Shown: positions 27,095-36,228, counted from the first letter of the stretch. The stretch is 64,000 nucleotides of DNA from Larkinella rosea (GCF_003858635.1 NZ_RQJO01000007.1:1799941-1863940), one strand, 5' to 3'. Notes: generated by a model from the sequence alone, not told the origin. A program made the numbers and translations.

Positions 27095-28567
27095 ATGAAT
27101 ACGCTCACGATGAAATATCCGCAGGTGCAGCAATTCATTGACGGACAATTTATTGACAGTTACGAGGACCGGTTTCTGGAGGTAGTTTCGCCCCTGGATG
27201 GATCGTTGCTTTCCACCGTTCCGCTGGGTTCTGCCGTTACGGTAGACAAGGCCGTTCAGGCGGCCCAAACCGCCTTTCCGCGGTGGTCGGCCATTCCGAT
27301 CAAAGAGCGCGTTCAGGTGTTTTACGAGTACATGAATCTACTTCGGAAAAACCGCCAGTCGCTTTCCGAACTGATTTGCGAAGAAGGCGGAAAAACGATG
27401 CTGGAAGCGACTGCCGAAATCGACAAATGCATCGAGCTGACCGAATTTGCCTGTTCCCTCCCCCAGTTGACCGGCGGAGAAATCCTGGACGTTAGCAAGG
27501 GTGTCGAGTGCCGGACGGAACGGTATCCGCTCGGTGTCGTGGCCAGTATTGTTCCGTTCAACTTTCCGAGTATGGTGCCCCACTGGACCATTCCAAACGC
27601 GCTGGTACTGGGTAACACCATGATCATCAAGCCATCGGAGCAAGTTCCGCTGAGTGTGATGCGAATCGCTGCGATGTTGAAAGAAGCCGGTTTACCCGAC
27701 GGGGTTTTCAATATCGTTCATGGCGACAAAACGGTCGTTGAGGCCATTTGCGACCATCCCGACATTGCCGCCATTTCGTTTGTCGGTTCGACGAAAGTCG
27801 CCAAACGGGTGTACGTGCGCGGCACCTCCAACCTGAAACGCGTTCTGGCGCTGGGCGGGGCCAAAAACCACCTCATCGTGTTGCCGGACGCCGTTCCCGA
27901 CATGACGGCTTCTAACATCGTCGCATCCGTCACGGGCTGCTGCGGACAGCGTTGCATGGCGGCTTCCCTTATGCTGGCGGTTGGCGAAGTGGATCACATC
28001 ATCGATCGAATTTGCGACGAAGCAAAAAGGGTTATTCCGGGAAACAATCTGGGAGCCGTCATCAGCCGGAGCGCCAAACAACGGATTGAAAAATACATTT
28101 CCGAAGCCGAAACTGCCGGAGCACGTATATTGGTTGACGGTAGAAATACCGTCGTTCCGGGCAAGGAAGGCGGTTTTTACGTGGGGCCAACGATCATCGA
28201 TCATGTCTCAGCCGATATGGCGATTGCCCGCGAAGAAGTTTTCGGACCGGTTTTGGCCATTGTTCGCACCGCAACGGTTTCGGAAGCCCTGTCCATTGAG
28301 AACAGCAATCCGTACGGCAACGCGACCGGCGTTTATACCCAAAACGGAGGCATCGCCCGGCAGGTGGCCGAACGAGCCAGCACCGGCATGGTGGGTGTCA
28401 ACATCGGCGTTCCCGTTCCGCGCGAGCCCTTTTCTTTCGGCGGCTGGAACGAATCGAAATTCGGCGCACTGGATATTACCGGCAAAAGCTCGATTGAATT
28501 CTGGACGAAATTGAAAAAAATCACTACCAAGTGGAATGCTGAAGCCGGCGTAAACTGGATGAGTTGA
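27095..28567 (+). CDS. mmsA: CoA-acylating methylmalonate-semialdehyde dehydrogenase
   Basis: The 490-residue aldehyde dehydrogenase is full length. It carries the MMSDH signatures: VASIVPFNFPSMVPHWTIP, the nucleotide loop FVGSTKVAKRVY, LGGAKNHL and the catalytic cysteine in TGCCGQRCMA (about residue 285), with no classical catalytic Glu before it. MMSDH/IolA oxidises methylmalonate or malonate semialdehyde to propionyl- or acetyl-CoA in valine, beta-alanine and inositol breakdown. The following gene is an omega-type aminotransferase, which could supply a semialdehyde. Together with inosose-like enzymes in the island it hints at cyclitol-like breakdown, but iolC, iolD and iolB are not here. 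Confidence 0.9.
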   Translation: MNTLTMKYPQVQQFIDGQFIDSYEDRFLEVVSPLDGSLLSTVPLGSAVTVDKAVQAAQTAFPRWSAIPIKERVQVFYEYMNLLRKNRQSLSELICEEGGKTMLEATAEIDKCIELTEFACSLPQLTGGEILDVSKGVECRTERYPLGVVASIVPFNFPSMVPHWTIPNALVLGNTMIIKPSEQVPLSVMRIAAMLKEAGLPDGVFNIVHGDKTVVEAICDHPDIAAISFVGSTKVAKRVYVRGTSNLKRVLALGGAKNHLIVLPDAVPDMTASNIVASVTGCCGQRCMAASLMLAVGEVDHIIDRICDEAKRVIPGNNLGAVISRSAKQRIEKYISEAETAGARILVDGRNTVVPGKEGGFYVGPTIIDHVSADMAIAREEVFGPVLAIVRTATVSEALSIENSNPYGNATGVYTQNGGIARQVAERASTGMVGVNIGVPVPREPFSFGGWNESKFGALDITGKSSIEFWTKLKKITTKWNAEAGVNWMS

Positions 28568-28605
28568 TTGATAATGAGTTTGTAAATTCGAAAACCGCCA
28601 CGCAC

Positions 28606-29964
28606 ATGAACGCTGAATTTGCCACCATTACGCAGGAAGAACGGGAAGAAATACTCCGGAACAACTTCGAACACACGATTTTTTCCTGGTCCAAACAGAA
28701 AGGTCTGAATCCAATCAGCGTGGAGCGGGCCGAGGGCGTTTACCTGTATGACCACGACGGTACCCGGTACCTGGATTTTTCATCCGGACTGATGAACGTC
28801 AACATTGGACATGGCAATCAGCGGGTTACGGAGGCCGTTGCCCGGCAAATGCAACAGGTAAGCTACGTAACACCCAGTTGCGTGACGAAAGTGCGGGGCG
28901 AGTTGGGAAAGAAATTGGCCGAAATTTGCCCCGGCGATTTAAACAAGGCCTTCTTTACGGTTTGTGGGGCGACAGCCAACGAAAATGCCATCAAACTCGC
29001 CCGACTGTATACCGGTCGGCACAAAATCCTGAGTCGGTACCAGTCGTTTCACGGAGCCTCCTACGGGGTGATTTCGGCGGGTGGTGATCCCCGAAAAATT
29101 CCGGTGGATTCGCAGCAGGCTCCCAATTTTGTGCATTTTGATATCCCGACGGCCTACCGCTGGCCCCACGCGCCCGAAACGCTGTTGCCGGAATCGGTGG
29201 CGCAACTGGAACGGATCATTGGCTACGAAGGTCCCGAAACCATTGCCGCCATCATGCTCGAAGGGGAATCGGGCACTTCCGGTTGTCTGAAATACCCAGA
29301 CGGTTACTTGAAGGAAGTGCGCAGGATTTGTGATAAATACGGAATCCTGTTGATCATCGACGAGGTGATGAGCGGTTTTGGCCGAACCGGGAAATGGTTC
29401 GGCGTCGATCATTCCGGTATCGTTCCCGATCTGATGGCGTTGGCGAAGGGCGTTACGTCCGGTTATTTGCCGCTCGGCGTGCTGATGGTTTCCGACAAAA
29501 TTGCCGCCCGCTACGATGACACCACGCTGCCGCTGGGCCTCACGTATTCCGCCCATCCGGTTTCCTGTGCGGCTGCGCTGGAAGTGATCCAAATTTACGA
29601 AGATGACCAACTGATCGAGAATACGGTTGCGATGGGGAAATACGTGGAAGAGCGCGTCGAAGAACTGAAATCGCAACACATTTCCATCGGTGAATTCCGG
29701 AACACCGGTTTGCTGGGCTGTCTCGACCTGGTCAAAAACCGCATCACGAAAGAACCCCTGGCTCCTTTCAACGCCAAACCCTCGGAAATGGGGCTCATGA
29801 ACAAAGTCGCGGCCAAGCTGAAGGAATTGGGGATGTATACGTTCGTCCGCTGGAATCTCGTGTTCATTGCTCCGCCCCTTTGCGTCACGCGGGAACAGGT
29901 TGACGAAGGCTTGGCGATCATTTCGGAAGCCCTGAAGATTGCCGATGCGGAGTGTGATGCGTAA
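28606..29964 (+). CDS. Class III (omega) aminotransferase
   Basis: A 452-residue fold-type I PLP enzyme. The hallmark stretch LIIDEVMSGFGRTGKWF is followed by the PLP lysine in MALAKGVTSGYLPLG (about residue 280); SGLMNVNIGHG lies near the N-terminus. The family moves amino groups from beta-alanine, GABA, taurine or diamines to pyruvate or 2-oxoglutarate, giving a semialdehyde. The ATG at 28606 is preferred: it gives MNAEFATITQEER, the usual length, and leaves a 38-base gap from the dehydrogenase; an earlier in-frame start would overlap that gene. Adjacent MMSDH could take the semialdehyde product. Confidence 0.88.
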   Translation: MNAEFATITQEEREEILRNNFEHTIFSWSKQKGLNPISVERAEGVYLYDHDGTRYLDFSSGLMNVNIGHGNQRVTEAVARQMQQVSYVTPSCVTKVRGELGKKLAEICPGDLNKAFFTVCGATANENAIKLARLYTGRHKILSRYQSFHGASYGVISAGGDPRKIPVDSQQAPNFVHFDIPTAYRWPHAPETLLPESVAQLERIIGYEGPETIAAIMLEGESGTSGCLKYPDGYLKEVRRICDKYGILLIIDEVMSGFGRTGKWFGVDHSGIVPDLMALAKGVTSGYLPLGVLMVSDKIAARYDDTTLPLGLTYSAHPVSCAAALEVIQIYEDDQLIENTVAMGKYVEERVEELKSQHISIGEFRNTGLLGCLDLVKNRITKEPLAPFNAKPSEMGLMNKVAAKLKELGMYTFVRWNLVFIAPPLCVTREQVDEGLAIISEALKIADAECDA

Positions 29965-29968
29965 AACT

Positions 29969-30010
29969 CCCCGCCAGACTGAGTAGAAAAGCTGCTCCGG
30001 CGGGGATAAA
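29969..30010. terminator. Terminator hairpin between convergent genes
   Basis: CCCCGCC (29969-29975) pairs with GGCGGGG (29999-30005), followed by ATAAAAA on the + strand. It sits between the convergent aminotransferase and Gfo/Idh genes. Confidence 0.7.
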
Positions 30011-30016
30011 AACCGG

Positions 30017-31006
30017 TTATTTCGCCGTAATCCAGTCCATGATTAAATTTGCCCGGCCGCCGGTTTCGCCGGTACTTGGCGATTTGCCTTCACCCCGCAA
30101 CTCCTTGACGATTTCTTCAATCATCGGTTGCTGAACGTGGGGTGGATACGGCAGATGGTATTCCTCCACACCAGCCGCCGTTTCGACTTTAATAGTGAAT
30201 TTCTCGAAGTAATGAAACGTGATTTTACCCTCCGAACCAATGAGTTGCGCTTCGTCGATACGTTGTTCTTTGTTGACGGTATAACACCAGCTTCCGGTTC
30301 CGAGAACACCGGACTCAAATTCAAAATTGGCCACCACAACGTCATCCGCTTCGTATAGACCGGCCTGATTTCGTGCAAAACCCTTAGCGGTTTTGATCGG
30401 CCCCAGCGCAAATTCCAGGAAATCGAACTGATGGGATGCCAGATCGTGGAAGTGACCACCACCGGAGATCTCCGGAAAAACCCGCCAGCGCGGTTTGGGA
30501 TTCTCCCCGACTTCTTCGGCATACGGCTGCCAGTGCAACTGAATGTTGACCACCCGAATGTCCCCAATTGCTTTGGTATCGATCAACTCCTTCACCTTCA
30601 GGAAATACGGCAGCGAACGGCGGTAAAACGCGACAAAAACCGGCAACCCGGATTCCTTGCCCTTCTGAATTATTTCGTCGCACTCTTTCCAATTTCGAGC
30701 CATCGGTTTTTCAATGTAAACCGGTTTTCCGGCCTTCATGGCCCGAATGGCGTAGTCGGTGTGGACGTCCGGCGGGGTGGCAATGTACACCGCATTGACC
30801 TCCGGATCGTTGATGAGGTCGTCCACATCGTCATACCATTTCGGCACACCGTGGCGCATGGCGTAATCGGCGGCTTGTTCGCCATCACGGCGCATGACCG
30901 CCACCAGCGACGAGTTCGGCACCTTGTTGAAAGCCGGGCCGCTTTTAACTTCGGTTACATTCCCGCAACCGATAATTCCCCATTTGATCTGATCCATCAT
31001 GCGCAT
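30017..31006 (-). CDS. Gfo/Idh/MocA-family NAD(P)-dependent oxidoreductase
   Basis: The 329-residue protein has an N-terminal Rossmann fold (WGIIGCGNVTEVKSGPAF), the family EKP motif (VYIEKPMARNWKECDEI) and a C-terminal alpha/beta domain containing ISGGGHFHDLASHQFDFLEF, the likely substrate site with its His pair. Members oxidise or reduce sugars and inositols (e.g. myo-inositol 2-dehydrogenase, glucose-fructose oxidoreductase). No export signal is seen, so it is cytoplasmic. Several ATGs occur in the first four codons. It lies 22 bases downstream of the large membrane-protein gene, in a three-gene minus-strand operon with the HpcH/HpaI aldolase. Confidence 0.9.
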   Translation of the reverse strand: MRMMDQIKWGIIGCGNVTEVKSGPAFNKVPNSSLVAVMRRDGEQAADYAMRHGVPKWYDDVDDLINDPEVNAVYIATPPDVHTDYAIRAMKAGKPVYIEKPMARNWKECDEIIQKGKESGLPVFVAFYRRSLPYFLKVKELIDTKAIGDIRVVNIQLHWQPYAEEVGENPKPRWRVFPEISGGGHFHDLASHQFDFLEFALGPIKTAKGFARNQAGLYEADDVVVANFEFESGVLGTGSWCYTVNKEQRIDEAQLIGSEGKITFHYFEKFTIKVETAAGVEEYHLPYPPHVQQPMIEEIVKELRGEGKSPSTGETGGRANLIMDWITAK

Positions 31007-31028
31007 GTAAGGGTCAAAAAAACAAAAC

Positions 31029-33170
31029 CTACTTATGCTCCGCGTTTTTTAGATTGGGCCGGGCGCGCCAGCTGGCTTCGGGCCCAAACCGCGTGTGATT
31101 AGCCACTTTATCCAGTTTTTCATACGGCGGATACTGGTACACCAGCCGGTTGGTAACCAGAAAAACCGGTGCCGCCAGTACCAGCGCAGCAATGGCCCGA
31201 ATCCAGACCCGATTGTACCACAACGCAAACGCATTTTCCGGCAGAATACGTACTGTTTCTTTTTCAAACGGAGCCAGCACCACCAGCGCCGTGGCCAGAA
31301 CGGCATTGATGGTAATCACCCATTCGGTCAGCAACCGTTGCGGAGCCCAGTCGACCAGCGCGCGCTCAAAGTTGCCGATGACCATCACCCACAGCAGGAT
31401 TAGAAACAGCAGTTGCCCCTTGCCCAGCCAGGTTTTCGGGATAATCGCCAGCGGTTCTTGCAAATGCCTGCGAACAACCAGAACTGCCATCACCAGCAGG
31501 AAAAACCAGGTGAGATTAAACCAGCCATCCGGGCTCAAATGGAGGTAATCGACTTTGGGTAAATGGCCGAGATACGGAACATCCCAGACCGCGGGGGCGG
31601 TTTTTACACTTCCGTCGGCCTCCGCAACCGCTTGCGTCCAAACCGCCGGGTTCAGTTTTTTGCCCCATTCCTCCACATTTTTAACCAGATTGACGTACGG
31701 AATTGCGAGTAAAACAAAAACCGCTGCCACCCCAAGCGTCCAGCGTCCCCGGTTTGGATCTGCGGGCTTGGGGTTAGTTTGGATCGGGATTCGGGTCGCC
31801 AGAAAAGCCAGCGTAACTGCAATGGCGATTCCGTTGACAAAACCGTAGGACTGCTCCAGAAAACTGTGCCAGTTCTGGTGTTGCCAGTTGGCCCAGTTCG
31901 TCGTGATCTGTAGGAAAGATTCACTTTCCGGCAAAACTCCTTTGTTTTTCAGGATCGTCGGGTTTCCCGGCGCCATCAATAAGTGTTTCAGGCACTGAAC
32001 GCCCGAAAAACCAAGTCCGCCCATGGTGCCGCTCATCACGGCCGCTACCGCCACCGGCAGCAACTGATTCCGTCGCATCCAGAGTACGGTGCCGACGAAA
32101 ACGCCTGTAATCCCGGCCCAGTCGTCACTCCGGGGAGGTGTCATCCGAATCCCACCCACGTCGGCAAAAAACAAACTGCCCAGAACCGGAAACGCCAGAA
32201 AGGCCAGCAACCAGCCCGAAGCCATGTAAACAATCAGGGAAGAACCGTTGCGGAATTTACCAAACCGGATAAAATAAGCCGTGATGCCGAGCACCAGCCC
32301 AATCACCCAGCCGACGTGTTGCGGGTAATCACCAAACCATTGCGGCCAGTTGTTCAGAAAGTTATGCGGATCAAAGGCCGTTTTTCCCGTAGCGGGGTCA
32401 ACGTACGACGGGTCGCCCAACTGGTACGTCAGCATCGATGAAAGTCCCGCTTCCAGACCGGATTTTTGCAACATCCACTGGCTCAGATACCCCAAAACCG
32501 CTCCCGTACCAGCAAAAACCGGCAGTAGCCAGCCATTGATTTGTCGACGTTCCTGCAAATCGTAAATTCCAACTCCCAGTAGGGCAAACGAAGCGCCCAG
32601 GTAATCGGCGTCGAACCAGTAAAGCGGGCTTTTATGCCGTGACCACGTCCGGTCGAAACCAAGGCCGGATTGCAGGGCCTTCGCCACGGCATCTTCGATC
32701 AGATCCTGAAAAAACCAGGCCGCAAAGACGAACAGAATGGGTTTGAACAACCGCACCAGCCGATCCTGTTCGGCCACGGCGGCCAGCGCAGTGCCTGCTC
32801 CGCCAAGTCCGGCCCACAAAAAACCGATGTAAAACAAACCGGTATAGCCGTACCACTGCGAAAGCACGTGGCCGCTCTGGGTGTAGGAGATCACCTGCAT
32901 GTAGGAAATCGAGGCCCCAAACCCCCAGCCGATGGCGCCGAAAAAAGCGAAGTAAAGCACCCGCTGTCGCCAGTCTTCCCGGCCCGACATCAGGGCGACG
33001 GTGATGGCAGCCAGACAACCCGCAAATGCCGCTCCGTATTCGTGTCCGAAATTTCCCCGAATTCCCCAACCGATTGACAAAGAGAGTCCCACCAGCAAAT
33101 ACGTACTTAAACGTTGAGCTGGCGATCGGGCGGTTTTAATAACCTGTTCCGGCGTATCGGCGGTGATCAT
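31029..33170 (-). CDS. Uncharacterised polytopic membrane protein (long paralogue of the IRGxFGHE family)
   Basis: A 713-residue membrane protein with about 15-18 hydrophobic segments. Its N-terminal half matches the 427-residue protein at 8618-9901 through GWGIRGNFGHEYGAAFAG, GAIGWGFGASISYMQ and MTPPRSDDWAGITG. An extra C-terminal half carries further helices and a soluble loop near residues 500-560. It is 8 bases upstream (in transcription, downstream) of the aldolase gene and directly precedes the Gfo/Idh gene. This coupling to cytoplasmic sugar enzymes makes a transport role plausible. I know no characterised member. Confidence 0.8.
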   Translation of the reverse strand: MITADTPEQVIKTARSPAQRLSTYLLVGLSLSIGWGIRGNFGHEYGAAFAGCLAAITVALMSGREDWRQRVLYFAFFGAIGWGFGASISYMQVISYTQSGHVLSQWYGYTGLFYIGFLWAGLGGAGTALAAVAEQDRLVRLFKPILFVFAAWFFQDLIEDAVAKALQSGLGFDRTWSRHKSPLYWFDADYLGASFALLGVGIYDLQERRQINGWLLPVFAGTGAVLGYLSQWMLQKSGLEAGLSSMLTYQLGDPSYVDPATGKTAFDPHNFLNNWPQWFGDYPQHVGWVIGLVLGITAYFIRFGKFRNGSSLIVYMASGWLLAFLAFPVLGSLFFADVGGIRMTPPRSDDWAGITGVFVGTVLWMRRNQLLPVAVAAVMSGTMGGLGFSGVQCLKHLLMAPGNPTILKNKGVLPESESFLQITTNWANWQHQNWHSFLEQSYGFVNGIAIAVTLAFLATRIPIQTNPKPADPNRGRWTLGVAAVFVLLAIPYVNLVKNVEEWGKKLNPAVWTQAVAEADGSVKTAPAVWDVPYLGHLPKVDYLHLSPDGWFNLTWFFLLVMAVLVVRRHLQEPLAIIPKTWLGKGQLLFLILLWVMVIGNFERALVDWAPQRLLTEWVITINAVLATALVVLAPFEKETVRILPENAFALWYNRVWIRAIAALVLAAPVFLVTNRLVYQYPPYEKLDKVANHTRFGPEASWRARPNLKNAEHK

Positions 33171-33178
33171 GGGTGGAA

Positions 33179-34003
33179 TTACACGACAAGCGAAGGACCT
33201 TCACCAAGCGCGGCTTCGTCGCCAACGGCTTTTTTAATCGTGCCGATGTCATGCCGCAGCCGCTGCGCGAACAGGGCGACATCGAAGCTGTGCACCACCA
33301 TGTTGACGCCCTCTTTCACCCACCGAATCTGGCGCTCGGGTTCCAGTGAAAAATGGATGCCGATGGAAAGCCCTTTGGCGCGCGTCGTGTGAATGATTTT
33401 CAGGACAGCAGCTTCAAAATCCGGATGATCGTATTGTTCGGGAATGCCCAGACTCACCGACAAATCGTGGGGGCCGATGAAAACCGCATCGAGTCCGGGA
33501 ACCGACAACAAACTATCCAGCCGTTCCAGCGCCGGAACACTTTCGATGTTGGCGATGCAGATGTTTCCTGCATTGTGCGCGTCGATGTACTGCTTCAGGT
33601 CGTCGGGCATCTGCTCCTTTCCGCTCAGAAACCGGGCCAGCCGTTCGCCTTTCAAGGGACGGTATTTGGTGGCTCCCACCAGGTCAATAATCTGATCGAC
33701 GGATTCGAGGTAAGGCGCAATCACGCCAACCGCTCCCCCATCAATGACCTGACAGGCCAGGTACGGATCAGGTTTCGGAATGCGGACAATCGGTGTAATG
33801 TGGTAAGCCCGGAAAATCTGACACAGTCGGGCGAGTTCGGCCCGATCCAGGGGAATATGCTCGGTATCTAAAAAAACAAAATCGAGACCCGCCCGCTGGA
33901 GTGTAATCGGCCACATTGGCGCAGTGGAGGTAATACAGGTGCCATAGACGTTCTGGCCCTTTTTTAGTTTTTCAAGTAACGTAGAATCCGGCGTAACTGC
34001 CAT
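33179..34003 (-). CDS. HpcH/HpaI-family class II aldolase
   Basis: The 274-residue TIM-barrel enzyme shows the family pattern: FVFLDTEHIPLDRAEL with the metal-binding Glu, PIVRIPKPDPYL with the active Arg, AVGVIAPYLES, FIGPHDLSVSLGIP and GIHFS. Such enzymes cleave 2-keto-3-deoxy sugar acids or 4-hydroxy-2-oxoacids to pyruvate plus an aldehyde. As the first gene of a minus-strand operon with the membrane protein and Gfo/Idh dehydrogenase, it fits the cleavage step of a non-phosphorylated sugar-acid route. The exact substrate is unknown. Confidence 0.88.
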   Translation of the reverse strand: MAVTPDSTLLEKLKKGQNVYGTCITSTAPMWPITLQRAGLDFVFLDTEHIPLDRAELARLCQIFRAYHITPIVRIPKPDPYLACQVIDGGAVGVIAPYLESVDQIIDLVGATKYRPLKGERLARFLSGKEQMPDDLKQYIDAHNAGNICIANIESVPALERLDSLLSVPGLDAVFIGPHDLSVSLGIPEQYDHPDFEAAVLKIIHTTRAKGLSIGIHFSLEPERQIRWVKEGVNMVVHSFDVALFAQRLRHDIGTIKKAVGDEAALGEGPSLVV

Positions 34004-34333
34004 TTTTCAAAAGTTAAGGGATAAAAAAATAGTCTATCGTTTGACGTCAATAGTTTATCAAAGTAAGTAACTGAATGAAAGTGCGTTACATGAGTCCTTT
34101 CTTACGGTGAACGATAAACTTTAAACCGGGTAACCAATTCATGCGGGCGAGTTCAACCGCTCACCTCCATAGTACTTTCTCAACCCCGATTCCGACTATT
34201 TTCACTGGAATTATTTATCGGATAATGGTCTTTTTTGCAAAAAAATGAGTAGTCATTACAGAAAAAATGCATTGGTAGTTAACAGTGCCGACGTTATTAT
34301 TTGGACCCTAATTCTTCAATTCAACCCCCTTTA
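34004..34333. promoter_or_regulatory. Divergent intergenic region with a TTGACGTCAA palindrome
   Basis: About 330 bases separate the minus-strand aldolase operon from the plus-strand HPS-like operon, so promoters for both should lie here. The only clear site is a perfect 10-base palindrome at 34041-34050, 38 bases upstream of the aldolase start. The same core lies inside a 14-base palindrome at 43775-43788. A role as operator is inferred. Confidence 0.4.
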
Positions 34334-35038
34334 ATGAAACCGATTGTTCAAATTTCCCTGGACCTCACCAATATTGATGAAGCGCTCGAAACGGCAGCCC
34401 TGGCCATGCGCGCCGGGGTCGACTGGCTCGAAGCCGGAACGCCATTGCTGCTGGCGGAAGGTTTACACGGTGTCAAAAAATTACGCGAAGCCTTCCCGAA
34501 CGTGCCCATTGTGGCCGACCTGAAAACGATGGACGGTGGCTATCTCGAAGTCGAGATGATGGCCAAAGCCGGGGCGTCGTACGTCGTGGTGATGGCGCGC
34601 GCCCACGCCGAAACCGTTAAATGCGTCGTAAAAGCCGGTCGCGATTTTGGCGTTCAGGTGATGGGCGACAACATGATTTCGACAGATATGGTCGCAGGGG
34701 CCAAATGGCTCGAAGATCTGGGGTGCGATTTCATCATTCACCACATCGGCTACGACGAGCGCCGGGGAATTGCCGCCCAGGGATTACGGATGCCGAGCCC
34801 GCTCGACCAACTGCGCGAAGTGGTGCAGGCGGTCAATGTACCGGTTCAGGCCGTTGGCGGGCTTTCGCTCGAACAGGCCATTCGCTGCCCGGAATACGGA
34901 GCTCCGCTCGTGGTGTTGGGCGCTCCGCTGACCATCGATGCCGACGCGTTCAAAACCGCCGACGGTGATCTGGAAAGCTCCCTCCGATTGATTTGCGAAA
35001 AAATTCACGCGTACGGCGATGTGCCCGTCGGAAGATAA
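34334..35038 (+). CDS. HPS/HUMPS-like (OMP decarboxylase superfamily) enzyme
   Basis: The 234-residue barrel has the 3-hexulose-6-phosphate synthase / 3-keto-L-gulonate-6-phosphate decarboxylase signature: ISLDLTN, WLEAGTPLL, VADLKTMDGGYLE (the D-x-K-x-x-D catalytic set), VVMARAH, and QAVGGLS. Members either condense or cleave hexulose phosphates with formaldehyde or decarboxylate keto-gulonate phosphate. The start at 34334 gives MKPIVQISLD, the first barrel strand, with about the usual length. It heads a + strand run with Zn-alcohol dehydrogenase, SDR and sugar isomerase, so decarboxylation or aldol cleavage of a keto-sugar acid is plausible. Confidence 0.85.
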   Translation: MKPIVQISLDLTNIDEALETAALAMRAGVDWLEAGTPLLLAEGLHGVKKLREAFPNVPIVADLKTMDGGYLEVEMMAKAGASYVVVMARAHAETVKCVVKAGRDFGVQVMGDNMISTDMVAGAKWLEDLGCDFIIHHIGYDERRGIAAQGLRMPSPLDQLREVVQAVNVPVQAVGGLSLEQAIRCPEYGAPLVVLGAPLTIDADAFKTADGDLESSLRLICEKIHAYGDVPVGR

Positions 35039-35050
35039 AACCGGTATATC

Positions 35051-35079
35051 TGTGAGAAAAACCTTTTACCTTTCTCACA
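35051..35079 (+). terminator. Hairpin after the HPS-like gene
   Basis: TGTGAGAAA pairs with TTTCTCACA across an 11-base loop, 12 bases past the stop codon. There is no strong T-run, so it may attenuate or stabilise rather than terminate. Confidence 0.45.
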
Positions 35080-35100
35080 ATTAACCCCTTAACTACCTCA

Positions 35101-36126
35101 ATGAATTCTGCTGCTGTTGTCAATTTTGCTCCCGAGAAAGGCTCGGTTGAAATTCGTGAAATTCCGAAACCAACCATTGGCGAGGAAGATGTTTTGCTGG
35201 AAGTTGCCAACGTTGGCGTTTGCGGCAGTGACCTCCACCAGTGGACCGCCGACCATAGCTGGCCCGTTAATTATCCCGTTGTGCTGGGTCACGAATTTGG
35301 CGGTCACATCGTCGAAGTCGGAAGCCGGGTCGTAGGCTGGAAAGAAGGCGACCGGGTGGTGAGCGAAACGGCCGCCATCATCGACCCCAATAACCCGATG
35401 ACCCGGCAGGGCCTTTACAACCTGGACCCGACCCGCAAAGGCTTCGGATACGGTGTCAATGGTGCGATGACCAAATACGTTCGCGTGCCGATGCGCATTC
35501 TCCACCGGGTGCCGGATTCACTGGCGTTTGAACAGGCCTGCCTGACCGAACCGTGTTGTGTAGCTTTTAACGCCGTGGTCGAAAATTCACGGCTGAAACC
35601 CGGCGACCGCGTCATCGTGCTGGGTCCCGGAACAATCGGTATTCTGTGTGCCGCCATGGCGCGGCTTTGTGGTGCCGAAGTGGCCGTTGTGGGTCTGGAA
35701 GCAGATCGTCACCGGCTCGCCATTGCCCAGCAATATGGGTGCGAAGCGATCATCGGCGACGCCACAGAATGGGCCAAAAAACGTGACGGTTTGGGTGCCG
35801 ACTGCATCATCGATGCCGCCGGAGCCAGTATTACCCTAAAAATCGCGCTGCAACTGGTTCGGCCGAACGGACACATCACGAAAGTGGGCTGGGGTCCGCA
35901 ACCGCTTGGTTTTTCACTCGATGCACTGGTGCAGAAAAACGTCACCCTTCAGGGCAGTTTCAGTCACAACTGGCCGATCTGGGAGCGCGTACTGGCCTTG
36001 TTAACCAGCGGTCAGCTCGACGTCAAACCGATCATTGGGGGCGTGTGGCCGATCACCGAATGGCACGAAGCCTTCGAAAAAATGCACCACGGCGAAGTGA
36101 TCAAAAGCGTTTTAAAACCGGTATAG
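35101..36126 (+). CDS. Zinc-type medium-chain alcohol dehydrogenase lacking the structural zinc cysteines
   Basis: The 341-residue protein has the catalytic zinc motifs VCGSDLHQW and GHEFGG and the nucleotide-binding LGPGTIGILCAAMA, as in threonine or sorbitol dehydrogenases. The region that normally holds four structural cysteines reads SETAAIIDPNNPMTRQ then GLYNLDPTRKGFGYG, with no cysteine, so the structural zinc is lost while the loop length is kept. It oxidises a secondary alcohol of a sugar or polyol with NAD(P). It follows the HPS-like gene by 62 bases and precedes an SDR. Confidence 0.88.
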   Translation: MNSAAVVNFAPEKGSVEIREIPKPTIGEEDVLLEVANVGVCGSDLHQWTADHSWPVNYPVVLGHEFGGHIVEVGSRVVGWKEGDRVVSETAAIIDPNNPMTRQGLYNLDPTRKGFGYGVNGAMTKYVRVPMRILHRVPDSLAFEQACLTEPCCVAFNAVVENSRLKPGDRVIVLGPGTIGILCAAMARLCGAEVAVVGLEADRHRLAIAQQYGCEAIIGDATEWAKKRDGLGADCIIDAAGASITLKIALQLVRPNGHITKVGWGPQPLGFSLDALVQKNVTLQGSFSHNWPIWERVLALLTSGQLDVKPIIGGVWPITEWHEAFEKMHHGEVIKSVLKPV

Positions 36127-36129
36127 ATG

Positions 36130-36225
36130 TATAGAGAAGAGAGGTGAGACAAGAGAGTAAAGACTTTCACTGGCCAGCGCCATTCTGTTTTTTGTCTCTT
36201 GTCTTTCTTCTCGCTTCTTTTTTCT
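36130..36225. repeat. Palindromic repeat family C, copy 2
   Basis: The left arm GAGAAGAGAGGTGAGACAAGA matches the family-C word in copy 1 and pairs with TTGTCTCTTGTCTTTCTTCTC on the right. It fills the space between the dehydrogenase and the SDR, ending 4 bases before the SDR start codon. Confidence 0.7.
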
Positions 36226-36228
36226 AAG

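Noticed and set aside
30050-30085. GC-rich GGCCGCCGG stretch in the Gfo/Idh gene as another 16-nt hairpin insert
   Set aside because: It encodes a normal in-frame segment (GETGGRAN) and lacks the TGC tail and the exact stem spacing.
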